A stretch of DNA of 64,000 bases from Trabulsiella odontotermitis (GTDB lineage Bacteria; Pseudomonadota; Gammaproteobacteria; Enterobacterales; Enterobacteriaceae). The notes beneath the pieces are model-generated. The model saw nothing but the letters and a program-made list of their open reading frames with translations. It was not told where the DNA came from and made no database searches. The stretch is taken from positions 2,108,001 through 2,172,000 of the forward strand of contig NZ_CP125781.1 of assembly GCF_030053895.1 (NCBI RefSeq), given 5' to 3'. Within the stretch, counting starts at the first letter, position 1; every line of letters starts with the position of its first letter. The position numbers and the translations under genes were made by a program. Shown here piece by piece: positions 1 to 8,294 of this stretch.

Positions 1-451
1 GCGCGCGCCGGATCACGGGACGTTACAGCCCTGGCAGTTTTTTATTATTGAAGGTGATGGCCGCGAGCGTTTCAGTCAGTTGCTGGCTGACGGCGCGATT
101 CAGGCGGGTGAAGATGAAAATGCTGTCGATAAAGCGCGCAGTGCGCCGTTTCGTGCGCCGTTGATCATCGCCGTGGTGGCGAAATGTCAGGAACACCATA
201 AGGTGCCGCAGTGGGAGCAGGAGATGTCTGCCGGTTGCGCGGTAATGGCGATGCAGATGGCGGCGGTTGCCCAGGGGTTTAACGGTATCTGGCGCAGCGG
301 TGCGCTGACCGAAAATCCGCGGGTTCGCGACGGTTTTCACTGTCGCGCGCAGGATAAAATCGTCGGTTTTCTCTATCTCGGTACCCCGCAACTGAAAGCG
401 TCGACGACGGTATCAGTGCCCGATACGTCGCCGTTTGTGGTGCGTTTCTGA
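1..451 (+). CDS. ydjA: Nitroreductase-family protein YdjA, 5' end cut by window edge
   Basis: Small FMN-dependent nitroreductase-like oxidoreductase of the cytoplasm; its physiological substrate is unclear. The reading frame is open from base 2 and begins at about residue 35 of the family, with the conserved RAPDH segment followed by QPWQFF. The core ...FRAPLIIAVVAKC...WEQEMSAGCAVMAMQMAA...GIWRSGALTE and the end FLYLGTPQLKAS match E. coli YdjA (183 aa) closely. The missing N-terminus lies left of base 1. selD follows on the same strand after about 160 bases, as in E. coli. Confidence 0.93.
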   Translation, partial: RAPDHGTLQPWQFFIIEGDGRERFSQLLADGAIQAGEDENAVDKARSAPFRAPLIIAVVAKCQEHHKVPQWEQEMSAGCAVMAMQMAAVAQGFNGIWRSGALTENPRVRDGFHCRAQDKIVGFLYLGTPQLKASTTVSVPDTSPFVVRF

Positions 452-612
452 CGTTTTTTGCCCGGTGTGTATCCCGCGACCGGGCATTCCCTCCGTTTTC
501 CCCGCCAGGTCTGCGCGCTTAATGAGCAACAGTGCGCGAAATCAGACAGCAGCACTTATCACGCCACGCTTTGAGCGGTACCATAGCTGGATTGCAATGA
601 CAGGAGATGTCC

Positions 613-1656
613 ATGAGCGAGCAAGCCATTCGTTTAACGCAATACAGCCACGGAGCCGGTTGCGGTTGTAAAATTTCCCCCAAAGTGCTGGAAACCATTC
701 TGCACAGTGAGCAGGCGAAGTTTGTCGACCCGAACCTGCTTGTCGGTAACGAGACCCGCGACGACGCAGCGGTCTATGATCTGGGCAACGGCACATCGGT
801 CATCAGCACCACCGACTTCTTTATGCCGATCGTCGATAACCCGTTCGATTTTGGTCGCATCGCGGCCACCAACGCCATCAGCGATATCTTTGCGATGGGC
901 GGTAAGCCAATCATGGCGATTGCCATTCTGGGCTGGCCGGTCGAGAAGCTGTCGCCGGAAATCGCCCGTGAAGTGATTGAGGGCGGGCGTTTTGCCTGTC
1001 AGCAGGCGGGTATTGCGCTGGCGGGCGGCCATTCCATTGACGCGCCGGAGCCGATTTTTGGCCTCGCGGTCACCGGGATCGTCCCGACCGAACGGGTGAA
1101 GAAAAACAGCACCGCGCAGGCGGGCTGCAAGCTGTTTCTCACCAAGCCGCTGGGCATCGGCGTGCTGACTACCGCCGAGAAAAAATCGCTCCTCAGGCCA
1201 GAACATCAAGGGCTGGCGACGGAAGTGATGTGTCAGATGAACCTCGCAGGGGCGGCATTTGCCAATATCGACGGCGTGAAGGCGATGACCGATGTCACGG
1301 GTTTTGGCCTGCTGGGGCACCTCAGCGAAATGTGCCAGGGCGCGGGCGTGCAGGCGCAAATCCGCTTTGCTGATGTGCCGAAACTGCCAGGCGTGGAAGA
1401 GTACATCGCCAAAGGCGCAGTGCCGGGCGGTACCGGGCGTAACTTTGCCAGCTATGGTCATCTGATGGGCGAAATGCCGGACGAGTGGCGTTCGCTGCTC
1501 TGCGATCCGCAAACCTCCGGCGGTCTGCTGCTGGCGGTTCTCCCTGAGGCGGAAGCTGAAACACAGGCCGCGGCGGCGGAATTCGGCGTTACGCTGACGG
1601 AAATCGGCGAGCTTATCACGGCGCGCGGCGGTCGGCCGATGATCGAGATCCGTTAA
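613..1656 (+). CDS. selD: Selenide, water dikinase SelD
   Basis: Makes selenophosphate from selenide and ATP, the selenium donor for selenocysteine tRNA and selenouridine tRNA. The protein is 347 aa, the same as E. coli. The N-terminal motif GAGCGCK carries the catalytic pair Cys17 and Lys20 (cysteine form, not selenocysteine), followed by the glycine-rich nucleotide-binding region and AIRS-type domains. Start 613 is chosen over the in-frame ATG at 607 because AGGAG at 602-606 lies 6 bases upstream and because it gives the family length. topB follows 4 bases later, so the two are probably co-transcribed. Confidence 0.97.
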   Translation: MSEQAIRLTQYSHGAGCGCKISPKVLETILHSEQAKFVDPNLLVGNETRDDAAVYDLGNGTSVISTTDFFMPIVDNPFDFGRIAATNAISDIFAMGGKPIMAIAILGWPVEKLSPEIAREVIEGGRFACQQAGIALAGGHSIDAPEPIFGLAVTGIVPTERVKKNSTAQAGCKLFLTKPLGIGVLTTAEKKSLLRPEHQGLATEVMCQMNLAGAAFANIDGVKAMTDVTGFGLLGHLSEMCQGAGVQAQIRFADVPKLPGVEEYIAKGAVPGGTGRNFASYGHLMGEMPDEWRSLLCDPQTSGGLLLAVLPEAEAETQAAAAEFGVTLTEIGELITARGGRPMIEIR

Positions 1657-1660
1657 GTCG

Positions 1661-3601
1661 ATGCGTCTGTTCATCGCGGAAAAGCCGAGTCTGGGTCGTG
1701 CCATTGCGGACGTGCTGCCAAAGCCGCACCGTAAAGGGGATGGCTTTATCGAATGCGGCAACGGGCAGGTGGTCACCTGGTGTATTGGTCACCTGCTGGA
1801 GCAGGCGCAGCCGGATGTCTATGACAGCCGTTATGCTCGCTGGAACCTGACGGATTTGCCGATCGTTCCGGAAAAGTGGCAACTACAGCCGCGTCCGTCG
1901 GTCACCAAACAGCTTAACGTCATTAAACGGTTCCTTCACGAGGCCAGCGAAGTCATCCACGCGGGCGACCCGGATCGCGAAGGGCAATTGCTGGTCGATG
2001 AAGTGCTGGATTATCTGCAACTGTCGGCGGAAAAGCGCCAGCAGGTGCAGCGCTGCCTGATTAACGACCTCAACCCGCAGGCGGTCGAGCGGGCGATTTC
2101 TCGTCTGCGCGCCAACAGTGAGTTTATTCCGCTGTGCGTATCGGCACTGGCCCGCGCCCGCGCTGACTGGCTGTACGGCATCAACATGACCCGCGCGTAT
2201 ACGTTACTCGGGCGCAACGCCGGTTATCAGGGTGTGCTGTCGGTGGGGCGCGTTCAGACCCCGGTGCTGGGGCTGGTGGTCCGGCGTGATGAAGAAATTG
2301 AAAACTTCGTCGCCAAAGATTTTTTCGAAGTGAAAGCGCACATCGTCACCCCGAAAGACGAACGGTTTACCGCCACCTGGCAGCCGAGCGAAGCCTGCGA
2401 GCCGTATCAGGATGAAGAAGGGCGCCTGTTGCACCGTCCGCTGGCGGAGCACGTGGTGGCGCGCATCACCGGGCAACCGGCGATGGTTACCGCGTACAAC
2501 GACAAACGCGAATCGGAGCCGGCGCCGCTGCCGTTTTCGCTTTCCGCCCTGCAGATCGAAGCGGCAAAACGCTTCGCCCTGAGCGCGCAGAACGTGCTCG
2601 ATATCTGCCAGAAGCTGTACGAAACCCACAAGCTGATTACCTATCCGCGTTCCGACAGCCGCTATCTGCCGGAAGAACATTTTGCTGGTCGTCAGGCGGT
2701 AATGAATGCGATTGGCGTTCATGCGCCTGATTTGTTGCCACAACCCGCGGTCGACCCCGATACCCGCAACCGCTGCTGGGATGACAAAAAAGTCGATGCC
2801 CACCACGCGATTATTCCCACTGCCCGCAGCGCCTCGGTACGTTTGAGCGAAAACGAAGCCAACGTCTATGGCCTGATAGCGCGCCAGTACCTGATGCAGT
2901 TCTGCGCTGATGCGGTTTACCGGAAATGTCAGATCGATCTGGATATCGCCAACGGCAAATTTATCGCCAAAGCGCGTTTTCTCGCTGAAGCGGGCTGGCG
3001 GACGCTGCTGGGCGCGAAAGAGCGCGACGAAGAAAACGACGGCACGCCATTGCCGGTGGTAGCGAAAGACGATGAACTGCTGTGCGAGAAAGGGGAAGTG
3101 GTGGAGCGCCAGACCCAGCCGCCGCGCCATTTCACCGACGCGACGCTGCTTTCTGCCATGACCGGTATCGCTCGTTTTGTACAGGACAAAGAGCTGAAAA
3201 AGATCCTCCGCGCTACTGATGGGCTGGGCACCGAAGCCACCCGCGCCGGGATCATCGAGCTGCTGTTCAAACGCGGTTTCTTAATCAAAAAAGGGCGCTA
3301 TATCCATTCGACTGATCCGGGTCGGGCGCTGATCCACTCACTGCCGGAACTGGCGTCGCGACCGGACATGACTGCGCACTGGGAGTCAGTGCTGACGCAA
3401 ATCAGTGAAAAGCAGTGTCGCTATCAGGATTTCATGCATCCGCTGGTGGGCACGCTCAATGAGCTTATCCAGATGGCGCGCAATACGCCAGTGACACAGT
3501 TCAGAGGCATAGTCGCGCCAGGCGGCGGGAATAAACCGGCACGGGCCGTAGGCCGGGTCAGGCGCAGCCGCCACCCGGCGAAGGGTGGCACCGAAGCATA
3601 A
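1661..3601 (+). CDS. topB: DNA topoisomerase III with a REP-encoded C-terminal tail
   Basis: Type IA topoisomerase that decatenates DNA and resolves recombination intermediates. 646 aa, close to the 653 aa of E. coli. TOPRIM motifs (MRLFIAEKPS at the start, AGDPDREGQLL near 101-111) and the active-site tyrosine Tyr328 in ITYPRSDSRYL are intact. After about residue 628 the frame runs directly into a REP sequence (from 3548), so the last 18 or so residues (AVGRVRRSRHPAKGGTEA) are read from repeat DNA and replace the usual lysine-rich tail. The tail is still basic (five Arg and one Lys), so DNA binding may be kept; that is inference. Confidence 0.95.
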   Translation: MRLFIAEKPSLGRAIADVLPKPHRKGDGFIECGNGQVVTWCIGHLLEQAQPDVYDSRYARWNLTDLPIVPEKWQLQPRPSVTKQLNVIKRFLHEASEVIHAGDPDREGQLLVDEVLDYLQLSAEKRQQVQRCLINDLNPQAVERAISRLRANSEFIPLCVSALARARADWLYGINMTRAYTLLGRNAGYQGVLSVGRVQTPVLGLVVRRDEEIENFVAKDFFEVKAHIVTPKDERFTATWQPSEACEPYQDEEGRLLHRPLAEHVVARITGQPAMVTAYNDKRESEPAPLPFSLSALQIEAAKRFALSAQNVLDICQKLYETHKLITYPRSDSRYLPEEHFAGRQAVMNAIGVHAPDLLPQPAVDPDTRNRCWDDKKVDAHHAIIPTARSASVRLSENEANVYGLIARQYLMQFCADAVYRKCQIDLDIANGKFIAKARFLAEAGWRTLLGAKERDEENDGTPLPVVAKDDELLCEKGEVVERQTQPPRHFTDATLLSAMTGIARFVQDKELKKILRATDGLGTEATRAGIIELLFKRGFLIKKGRYIHSTDPGRALIHSLPELASRPDMTAHWESVLTQISEKQCRYQDFMHPLVGTLNELIQMARNTPVTQFRGIVAPGGGNKPARAVGRVRRSRHPAKGGTEA

Positions 3602-3636
3602 AAAAGCCCGGTGGCGCTGGCGCTTACCGGGCCTAC
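3548..3636. repeat. Pair of inverted REP sequences (BIME)
   Basis: Two REP units in opposite orientation. The first, at 3548-3579, starts GTAGGCCGGGTCAGGCGC and ends ACCCGGC. The second, at 3606-3636, reads on the minus strand GTAGGCCCGGTAAGCGCC and ends ACCGGGC. This is the classical enterobacterial REP shape (imperfect GC-rich palindrome beginning GTAGGCC). The first unit lies wholly inside the topB frame and the second lies between the convergent topB and gdhA genes, where it could also block transcriptional read-through. In E. coli a different gene (ynjI) occupies this gap; it is absent here. Confidence 0.85.
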
Positions 3637-3658
3637 AACAGCGCAGCGCTTCGAGAGC

Positions 3659-5002
3659 TTAAATCACACCCTGCGCCAGCATCGCGTCGGCGACTTTTAC
3701 AAAGCCAGCGATGTTTGCGCCGCGCACGTAGTGGGTCTGCTTGCCTTCACCGCCATACTCCACGCAGGCCTGGTGAATATCCAGCATAATGTGGTGCAGA
3801 CGGGCGTCGACTTTCTCGGATTTCCAGCTCATTCGCGCGGCGTTCTGCGCCATCTCCAGCCCGGACGTTGCCACGCCGCCCGCGTTCGCTGCTTTACCTG
3901 GTGCAAACAGCACACCGGCTTCGAGGAACAGATCGGTCGCGGCAATGGTCGTCGGCATGTTTGCCCCTTCCGCCACCACCTTCACGCCGTTGGCAATCAA
4001 CTGACGCGCGGCCTCAACATCCAGTTCGTTCTGCGTCGCGCACGGCAGGGCAATATCTACCGGCACTGACCACGGCTGTTTGCCTTCCAGATAGGTCAGG
4101 CCAAATTCGCGGGCGTAATCGGCAACGCGACCGTCGCGGCTGGTTTTGATTTCGCACAGACGCGCCAGTTTTTCTGCCGTAAACCCGGCTTCATCGACTA
4201 CCGTACCGCTGGAGTCCGATGCGGTCACCACGCGGGCGCCAAAGGCCATCGCTTTTTCGATCGCATATTGCGCGACGTTACCGGAACCGGAGACCGCAAC
4301 GCGCATCCCTTCCAGACCGAGCCCGTGGCGTTTCAGCATGGCGTCAGTGAAATAGATCAGACCATAACCCGTCGCTTCCGGGCGGATCAGGCTGCCGCCG
4401 AATGACAACCCCTTGCCGGTAAACACACAGGCGGTATTGTTCGACAGCTTTTTCATCATCCCGGCCATAAAGCCAACTTCACGCGCGCCAACGCCGATGT
4501 CGCCAGCCGGGACGTCGGTATCCGCACCCAGATGGCGGTACAGTTCAGTCATCAGGGCCTGGCAGAATCGCATGATTTCGCCTTCGCTTTTGCCTTTCGG
4601 ATCAAAATCACTACCGCCTTTACCGCCACCCATCGGCAACGTGGTAAGGGCGTTTTTAAAGGTTTGCTCAAAGCCAAGGAATTTCAGGATCGACAGGTTC
4701 ACCGACGGGTGAAAACGCATGCCGCCTTTAAACGGACCGATAGCGGAGCTGAACTGGACGCGCCATGCCCGGTTAACCTGCACCTGATTGCGGTCATCAA
4801 CCCAGACAACGCGGAACTGAATCACGCGCTCTGGCTCTACCAGCCGTTCAAGTAACGACAACTGGCGATAGCGCGGGTTCTGTTCAAGAAAGGGCCAAAG
4901 GGTGGACATCACTTCTCTTACCGCTTGCGCGAACTCGTGTTGCTGGGGATCGCGCTGTTGAACGTGTGAGAGAAATGTCTCCAGAGATGCTATCTGTTCC
5001 AT
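3659..5002 (-). CDS. gdhA: NADP-specific glutamate dehydrogenase
   Basis: Converts 2-oxoglutarate, ammonium and NADPH to glutamate in the cytoplasm, the main ammonium assimilation route at high ammonium. 447 aa, the same as E. coli GdhA, and collinear throughout. The catalytic lysine Lys128 lies in PMGGGKGGSDFDPKGKS, and the dinucleotide-binding region contains VSGSGNVAQYA. It is monocistronic and convergent with topB. The upstream 5003-5249 region shared with ynjH is AT-rich and should hold its promoter; I could not pick out a definite operator. Confidence 0.97.
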   Translation of the reverse strand: MEQIASLETFLSHVQQRDPQQHEFAQAVREVMSTLWPFLEQNPRYRQLSLLERLVEPERVIQFRVVWVDDRNQVQVNRAWRVQFSSAIGPFKGGMRFHPSVNLSILKFLGFEQTFKNALTTLPMGGGKGGSDFDPKGKSEGEIMRFCQALMTELYRHLGADTDVPAGDIGVGAREVGFMAGMMKKLSNNTACVFTGKGLSFGGSLIRPEATGYGLIYFTDAMLKRHGLGLEGMRVAVSGSGNVAQYAIEKAMAFGARVVTASDSSGTVVDEAGFTAEKLARLCEIKTSRDGRVADYAREFGLTYLEGKQPWSVPVDIALPCATQNELDVEAARQLIANGVKVVAEGANMPTTIAATDLFLEAGVLFAPGKAANAGGVATSGLEMAQNAARMSWKSEKVDARLHHIMLDIHQACVEYGGEGKQTHYVRGANIAGFVKVADAMLAQGVI

Positions 5003-5249
5003 AGACGGTTAAACCTCTTGTGATTGTGAATCGTTTCGTAGTGTTTGTTGTATTTGCTTTACTTATAATTATCAGGACAGCGATTTTCGAATATACCATC
5101 GGCTATGCGGCGGCTGACAAGGAAAATTCAGCCCGACGGTAAAATTCATAATTTGCGGCAGGTCATAACTAAATGCGATGGTGAGTCAAATTTAAGGAAG
5201 TCAGAATATCTGCCGATAATCCGAAAGTGAGTTGTTATCAGGATGAGAA

Positions 5250-5528
5250 ATGATGAAACAAAGTGTGATAATCGCATTGCTGGCCGTTGTCGCGTTGGCC
5301 GCGCAGGCAGAAGAACGCTACCGCCCGGATGTGGAAGTGAACGTCCCGCCCGAGGTGTTCAGCTCCGGCGGACAACGCGCGCAACCCTGTGCACAATGCT
5401 GCATCTATCAGGATCAAAACTATTCCGAAGGGGCGGTAATCAAAGCAGAAGGGGTGATGCTGCAATGTCAACGCGATGAGAAAACCCTCAGCACGAATCC
5501 GCTGGTCTGGCGGCGAGTAAAACCATAA
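5250..5528 (+). CDS. ynjH: Small exported protein YnjH (DUF1496)
   Basis: Function unknown. 92 aa with a Sec-type signal peptide (KQSVIIALLAVVALAAQA, cleavage before EERY). The mature part matches E. coli YnjH almost residue for residue (PDVEVNVPPEVFSSGGQ, then CAQCC and the end LVWRRVKP). Three cysteines lie close together, suggesting a disulphide-bonded periplasmic protein. Start 5250 has AGGA 6 bases upstream; the ATG at 5253 is an alternative. Its 3' end overlaps the remnant of nudG on the other strand. Confidence 0.9.
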   Translation: MMKQSVIIALLAVVALAAQAEERYRPDVEVNVPPEVFSSGGQRAQPCAQCCIYQDQNYSEGAVIKAEGVMLQCQRDEKTLSTNPLVWRRVKP

Positions 5529-5624
5529 ACGCTTCCAGCAGGGGGATATCGGCGGGCGCTGCGCCAGCAGGATTTTTCCGTCGCATTCGATGATTGCGGC
5601 GACCACATCAATCGTTTTAAGCAT
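5488..5624 (-). pseudogene. nudG: nudG remnant: internal deletion of about 270 bp
   Basis: NudG is an oxidised-pyrimidine (CTP/5-hydroxy-dCTP) Nudix pyrophosphatase of about 135 aa. Here the ATG at 5624 begins MLKTIDVVAAIIECDGKIL and LAQRP, the true N-terminus, and at about 5557 the sequence jumps to the true C-terminus (PADIPLLEAFMVLLAARPAD, stop at 5488-5490) in another frame. The remnant is 137 bp against about 408 bp for the intact gene. The whole Nudix box is gone. Short CTGGCGC-like sequences expected on both sides of the lost segment suggest slippage or micro-repeat deletion. A longer frame running on into ynjH antisense is meaningless. Confidence 0.85.
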
Positions 5625-5702
5625 ATGAATCAACACTCTCGTTAACGTGATGCCATACTATCGTTTCCTTTGTGATGACTAAAGCACACCAGGAGTTTGC
5701 AG

Positions 5703-6269
5703 GTGAAAAATGATGCGCCGTGGGTTGCTCCGCTGCAACAGCTTCCCGCCAGTCTGAAACCCATCGCTGCCATGCAACAAAAACATTATGGCGCGGTGCT
5801 GAATCCCACCCGCTGGTGGGGACGGATGCCACGGCTGTTCTGGCTGGTGGCGTTGTTTGTCGGTTTTCTTGAGCGTCGCCGTTCACCGCTGTCCCCGGAA
5901 TTGCGGGCGCTGCTGATGACCCGCGTGTCGCAGGTTTGCCATTGTGATTTTTGCATCGATGCCAACAGCCTGCGGCTGGCGGAGCGCAGCGGCGCCATGG
6001 AGAAAGTGCTGGCCGTTGCTGACTGGCGGGATTCTGTTTTATTTACGGCACAGGAGCAGGCGGCGCTGGCCTATGCGGATGCCGTCTCCGCCACGCCACC
6101 GCGGGTAGACGATGCCCTGAAAACGGAGCTGACTGCCCGTTTCAGCACAGACGCGATCAGCGAAATGACGGCGTTGATTGCGTTTCAGAATCTCTCGGCG
6201 CGCTTTAACGCCGCGCTGGAGATCCCGTCACAGGGATTGTGCCAGCGCGCAGGGCATCCTGATGCTTGA
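5703..6269 (+). CDS. ynjA: AhpD-like carboxymuconolactone decarboxylase-family protein YnjA
   Basis: AhpD-like fold protein of unknown substrate. About 188 aa. The N-terminal half has the signature NPTRWWGRMPRLFWLV, followed by the redox-type motif CHCDFC (two of the cysteines form the CxxC of AhpD-like proteins), then NLSARFNAALEIPSQGLC near the end, all as in E. coli YnjA. The GTG at 5703 has AGGAG at 5691-5695 at good spacing; a TTG at 5697 is too close to that site. It overlaps ynjF by 8 bases, so the two are probably translated together. In E. coli ynjA instead lies beside ynjB. Confidence 0.85.
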   Translation: MKNDAPWVAPLQQLPASLKPIAAMQQKHYGAVLNPTRWWGRMPRLFWLVALFVGFLERRRSPLSPELRALLMTRVSQVCHCDFCIDANSLRLAERSGAMEKVLAVADWRDSVLFTAQEQAALAYADAVSATPPRVDDALKTELTARFSTDAISEMTALIAFQNLSARFNAALEIPSQGLCQRAGHPDA

Positions 6270-6873
6270 TCGTCATCTGCATCCGCGGGTGAAACCGTGG
6301 CTCAATATTCTGGCGGAGCGGCTCGACAACACTGGCGTGACGCCGGACGGCATCACGCTGGTCGGCTTTGCCATCGGCCTGCTGGCGCTGCCGTTTCTGG
6401 CACTGGGCTGGTACGGGGCCGCGCTCGCCGTGATCATCCTGAACCGACTTTTTGACGGGCTGGATGGTGCACTGGCGCGGCGGCGGGGGCTGACGGACGC
6501 TGGCGGCTTTCTCGATATCGCCCTCGATTTTCTCTTCTACGCCCTGGTGCCGTTTGGCTTTATTCTCGCCGACCCGGCGCACAACGCGCTGGCGGGAAGC
6601 TGGCTGCTGTTCGCGTTCATCGGCACCGGCAGCAGTTTTCTGGCTTTCGCGGCGCTTGCGGCAAAACATCAGATCGATAACCCCGGCTATGCGCACAAGT
6701 CGTTTTATTATCTGGGCGGCTTAACCGAAGGCAGTGAAACGATCGCGCTGTTTGTCCTGAGCTGTCTGTTTCCGGCGTGGTTCCCGGTGATGGCGTGGAT
6801 TTTTGGCGGCTTATGCTGGCTGACGACCCTGACCCGCGTGTGGAGTGGGTACGTGACGTTGAAGCAGTTTTAA
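6262..6873 (+). CDS. ynjF: CDP-alcohol phosphatidyltransferase-family membrane protein YnjF
   Basis: Inner-membrane enzyme of the CDP-alcohol phosphotransferase family; the acceptor alcohol is unknown. 203 aa. The complete family motif D-x2-DG-x2-AR-x8-G-x3-D-x3-D is present in DGLDGALARRRGLTDAGG and the following FLDIALD. Several hydrophobic segments (VGFAIGLLALPFLALGW, AALAVIILNRLF, LLFAFIGTGSSFLAF, LFVLSCLFPAW) fit a polytopic membrane protein. The start ATG at 6262 lies inside the last codons of ynjA. It is convergent with ynjE, with a GC-rich hairpin between them. Confidence 0.92.
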   Translation: MLDRHLHPRVKPWLNILAERLDNTGVTPDGITLVGFAIGLLALPFLALGWYGAALAVIILNRLFDGLDGALARRRGLTDAGGFLDIALDFLFYALVPFGFILADPAHNALAGSWLLFAFIGTGSSFLAFAALAAKHQIDNPGYAHKSFYYLGGLTEGSETIALFVLSCLFPAWFPVMAWIFGGLCWLTTLTRVWSGYVTLKQF

Positions 6874-6874
6874 G

Positions 6875-6895
6875 CCCGGCAGACGCGCTGCCGGG
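6875..6895. terminator. GC-rich hairpin between convergent ynjF and ynjE
   Basis: Perfect 8-bp stem CCCGGCAG / CTGCCGGG around a 5-base loop, in a 32-base gap between two convergent genes. There is no T-run on either side, so it is a hairpin of terminator position rather than a textbook terminator; it could also be a degenerate REP unit. Confidence 0.45.
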
Positions 6896-6905
6896 TATCT
6901 GCGGA

Positions 6906-8216
6906 TTACAGTGTGCTGTCCGGTCCGCGTTCGCCACTGGCGACCGGGTTTTTCGGGTTCTGACTCCATTCATACCAGCCGCCGTCGTACACCGACACCT
7001 TCGGCCAGCCCATCGCCCGTGCGTACATGAAGGTTTCTGATGCGCGCCAGCCGGTGCCGCAATAGAACGCGACCTGCTGCTCAGGGAGAATATTCCAGCT
7101 TTTCCACATCGCGGTGATGTCGTCGGCGGTGCGCATGGTGCCGTCCGGGTTATGGAAATCTTCCATATGGGTCGAATCACTCCCGGCATGTCCCCAGCGG
7201 GCGCCCGCGATTTCACCTTTTGGTTTGATATAGCTGTAGCCGCTGGTCACCCCGGTAAACTCTGGCCACGACCGGATGCTGACCAGAGAGGCGTCCTGGC
7301 GGTGCAGCAGGGCGCGCGCCTGTTCCATATTGAGCATTAACTGCGGCTGACCGGGGATCGGCGCGCCGAAATCTGGCGCAGGCGTTTCTTTCGACGGTGT
7401 ACCGCGTTCGACCGGCAGGCTGGCGTCAGACCAGGTTTTCCAGCCGCCATCCAGCAGGCGCACATCTTTCACGCCAGCGTAGAGCATGATTTGCGCCACG
7501 CGCGCGGCGGCATACACATCGCGTCCGTAGAGGACAACCGTGGTGTCGTGGCGAATGCCGTGTTTCGCCAGCATCGCTTTGAGCTGCGCATCGGAGACTT
7601 TATTCCACAGCGGTTCGCTTTCCACTTCGTTGGTGTCAATGTAACCCGCACCCGGAATGTGGCTTAGCAGGAAATATTTCGGCGCGCCCCAGCCCGCCTC
7701 AAACACTTTCCAGTCGCCCGTTGGTGCCGCCGTCACTGGTTTTCCCTGTTGCAGATCGTGCAGCCATTGCGGGTACACCAGTTGTTCAAAGTGCGGGAGT
7801 TTTTGCAGCCGTGCCGGGTCATTCAGTGCATCACTGAGGGTGCTCAGTTGAGTAAATCCGGCTTTTTTCAGCCGCGTGGAGACCGAACGAACATCCGCAT
7901 CGTCGCCGTACAGCGCCAGCGCAGTGTCTGAGTGCAACTGATGCTGTTTCGCCCAGTTGCGCAGTTGTTCGTCGCTCATCGCCGAAAGCCAGCGTGCGGC
8001 GAGGTTACGCGCGGCGGGTTCATGACCCTGCGGCCCGTTCAGCGCTTGCGGCCAGCCGTTATAGAACGCGCTCGGGCGCGTATCGACGGCTACGCCGTGA
8101 TGTTGTTGAAGCTGTGAGAATGTGAGAGAAGTCGCCATGTCAGTGGCAAAGGAGGCAGCAGAAGAGGCAAGCCCGACAATCAGGGCCAGCGCGGTCAGTT
8201 GAGAAACACGTTTCAT
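6906..8216 (-). CDS. ynjE: Periplasmic thiosulfate sulfurtransferase (rhodanese) YnjE
   Basis: Multidomain rhodanese that transfers sulfane sulfur. 436 aa from the chosen start MKRVSQLTALA, similar to the 435 aa of E. coli. A signal peptide (to about ASFA) is followed by three rhodanese-like domains: an N-terminal non-catalytic one with DTRPSAFYNGW, a middle one with LYGRDVYAAARVAQ, and a C-terminal one with the catalytic cysteine in FYCGTGWRASE. The ATG at 8231 also lies in frame but is upstream of the conserved N-terminus. It is downstream of ynjBCD in the same orientation, as in E. coli. Confidence 0.95.
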   Translation of the reverse strand: MKRVSQLTALALIVGLASSAASFATDMATSLTFSQLQQHHGVAVDTRPSAFYNGWPQALNGPQGHEPAARNLAARWLSAMSDEQLRNWAKQHQLHSDTALALYGDDADVRSVSTRLKKAGFTQLSTLSDALNDPARLQKLPHFEQLVYPQWLHDLQQGKPVTAAPTGDWKVFEAGWGAPKYFLLSHIPGAGYIDTNEVESEPLWNKVSDAQLKAMLAKHGIRHDTTVVLYGRDVYAAARVAQIMLYAGVKDVRLLDGGWKTWSDASLPVERGTPSKETPAPDFGAPIPGQPQLMLNMEQARALLHRQDASLVSIRSWPEFTGVTSGYSYIKPKGEIAGARWGHAGSDSTHMEDFHNPDGTMRTADDITAMWKSWNILPEQQVAFYCGTGWRASETFMYARAMGWPKVSVYDGGWYEWSQNPKNPVASGERGPDSTL

Positions 8217-8294
8217 CGAATTGCCCGTCATTGTAGATAAATTGAAGCGTCATTCTGCGACCCCGAAAGGTGAAAAACGTTGCGCAAACGCAGT

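Noticed and set aside
634..1776. 380-codon open frame on the minus strand across selD
   Set aside because: Antisense shadow of a conserved GC-rich gene; its translation shows no family features.
2204..3130. 308-codon frame opposite topB
   Set aside because: Antisense to the conserved TopB core; composition is that of a shadow frame.
5238..5636. A 132-codon minus-strand frame that begins like NudG
   Set aside because: Only the first 23 codons are nudG; the rest is out-of-frame nudG end and ynjH antisense.
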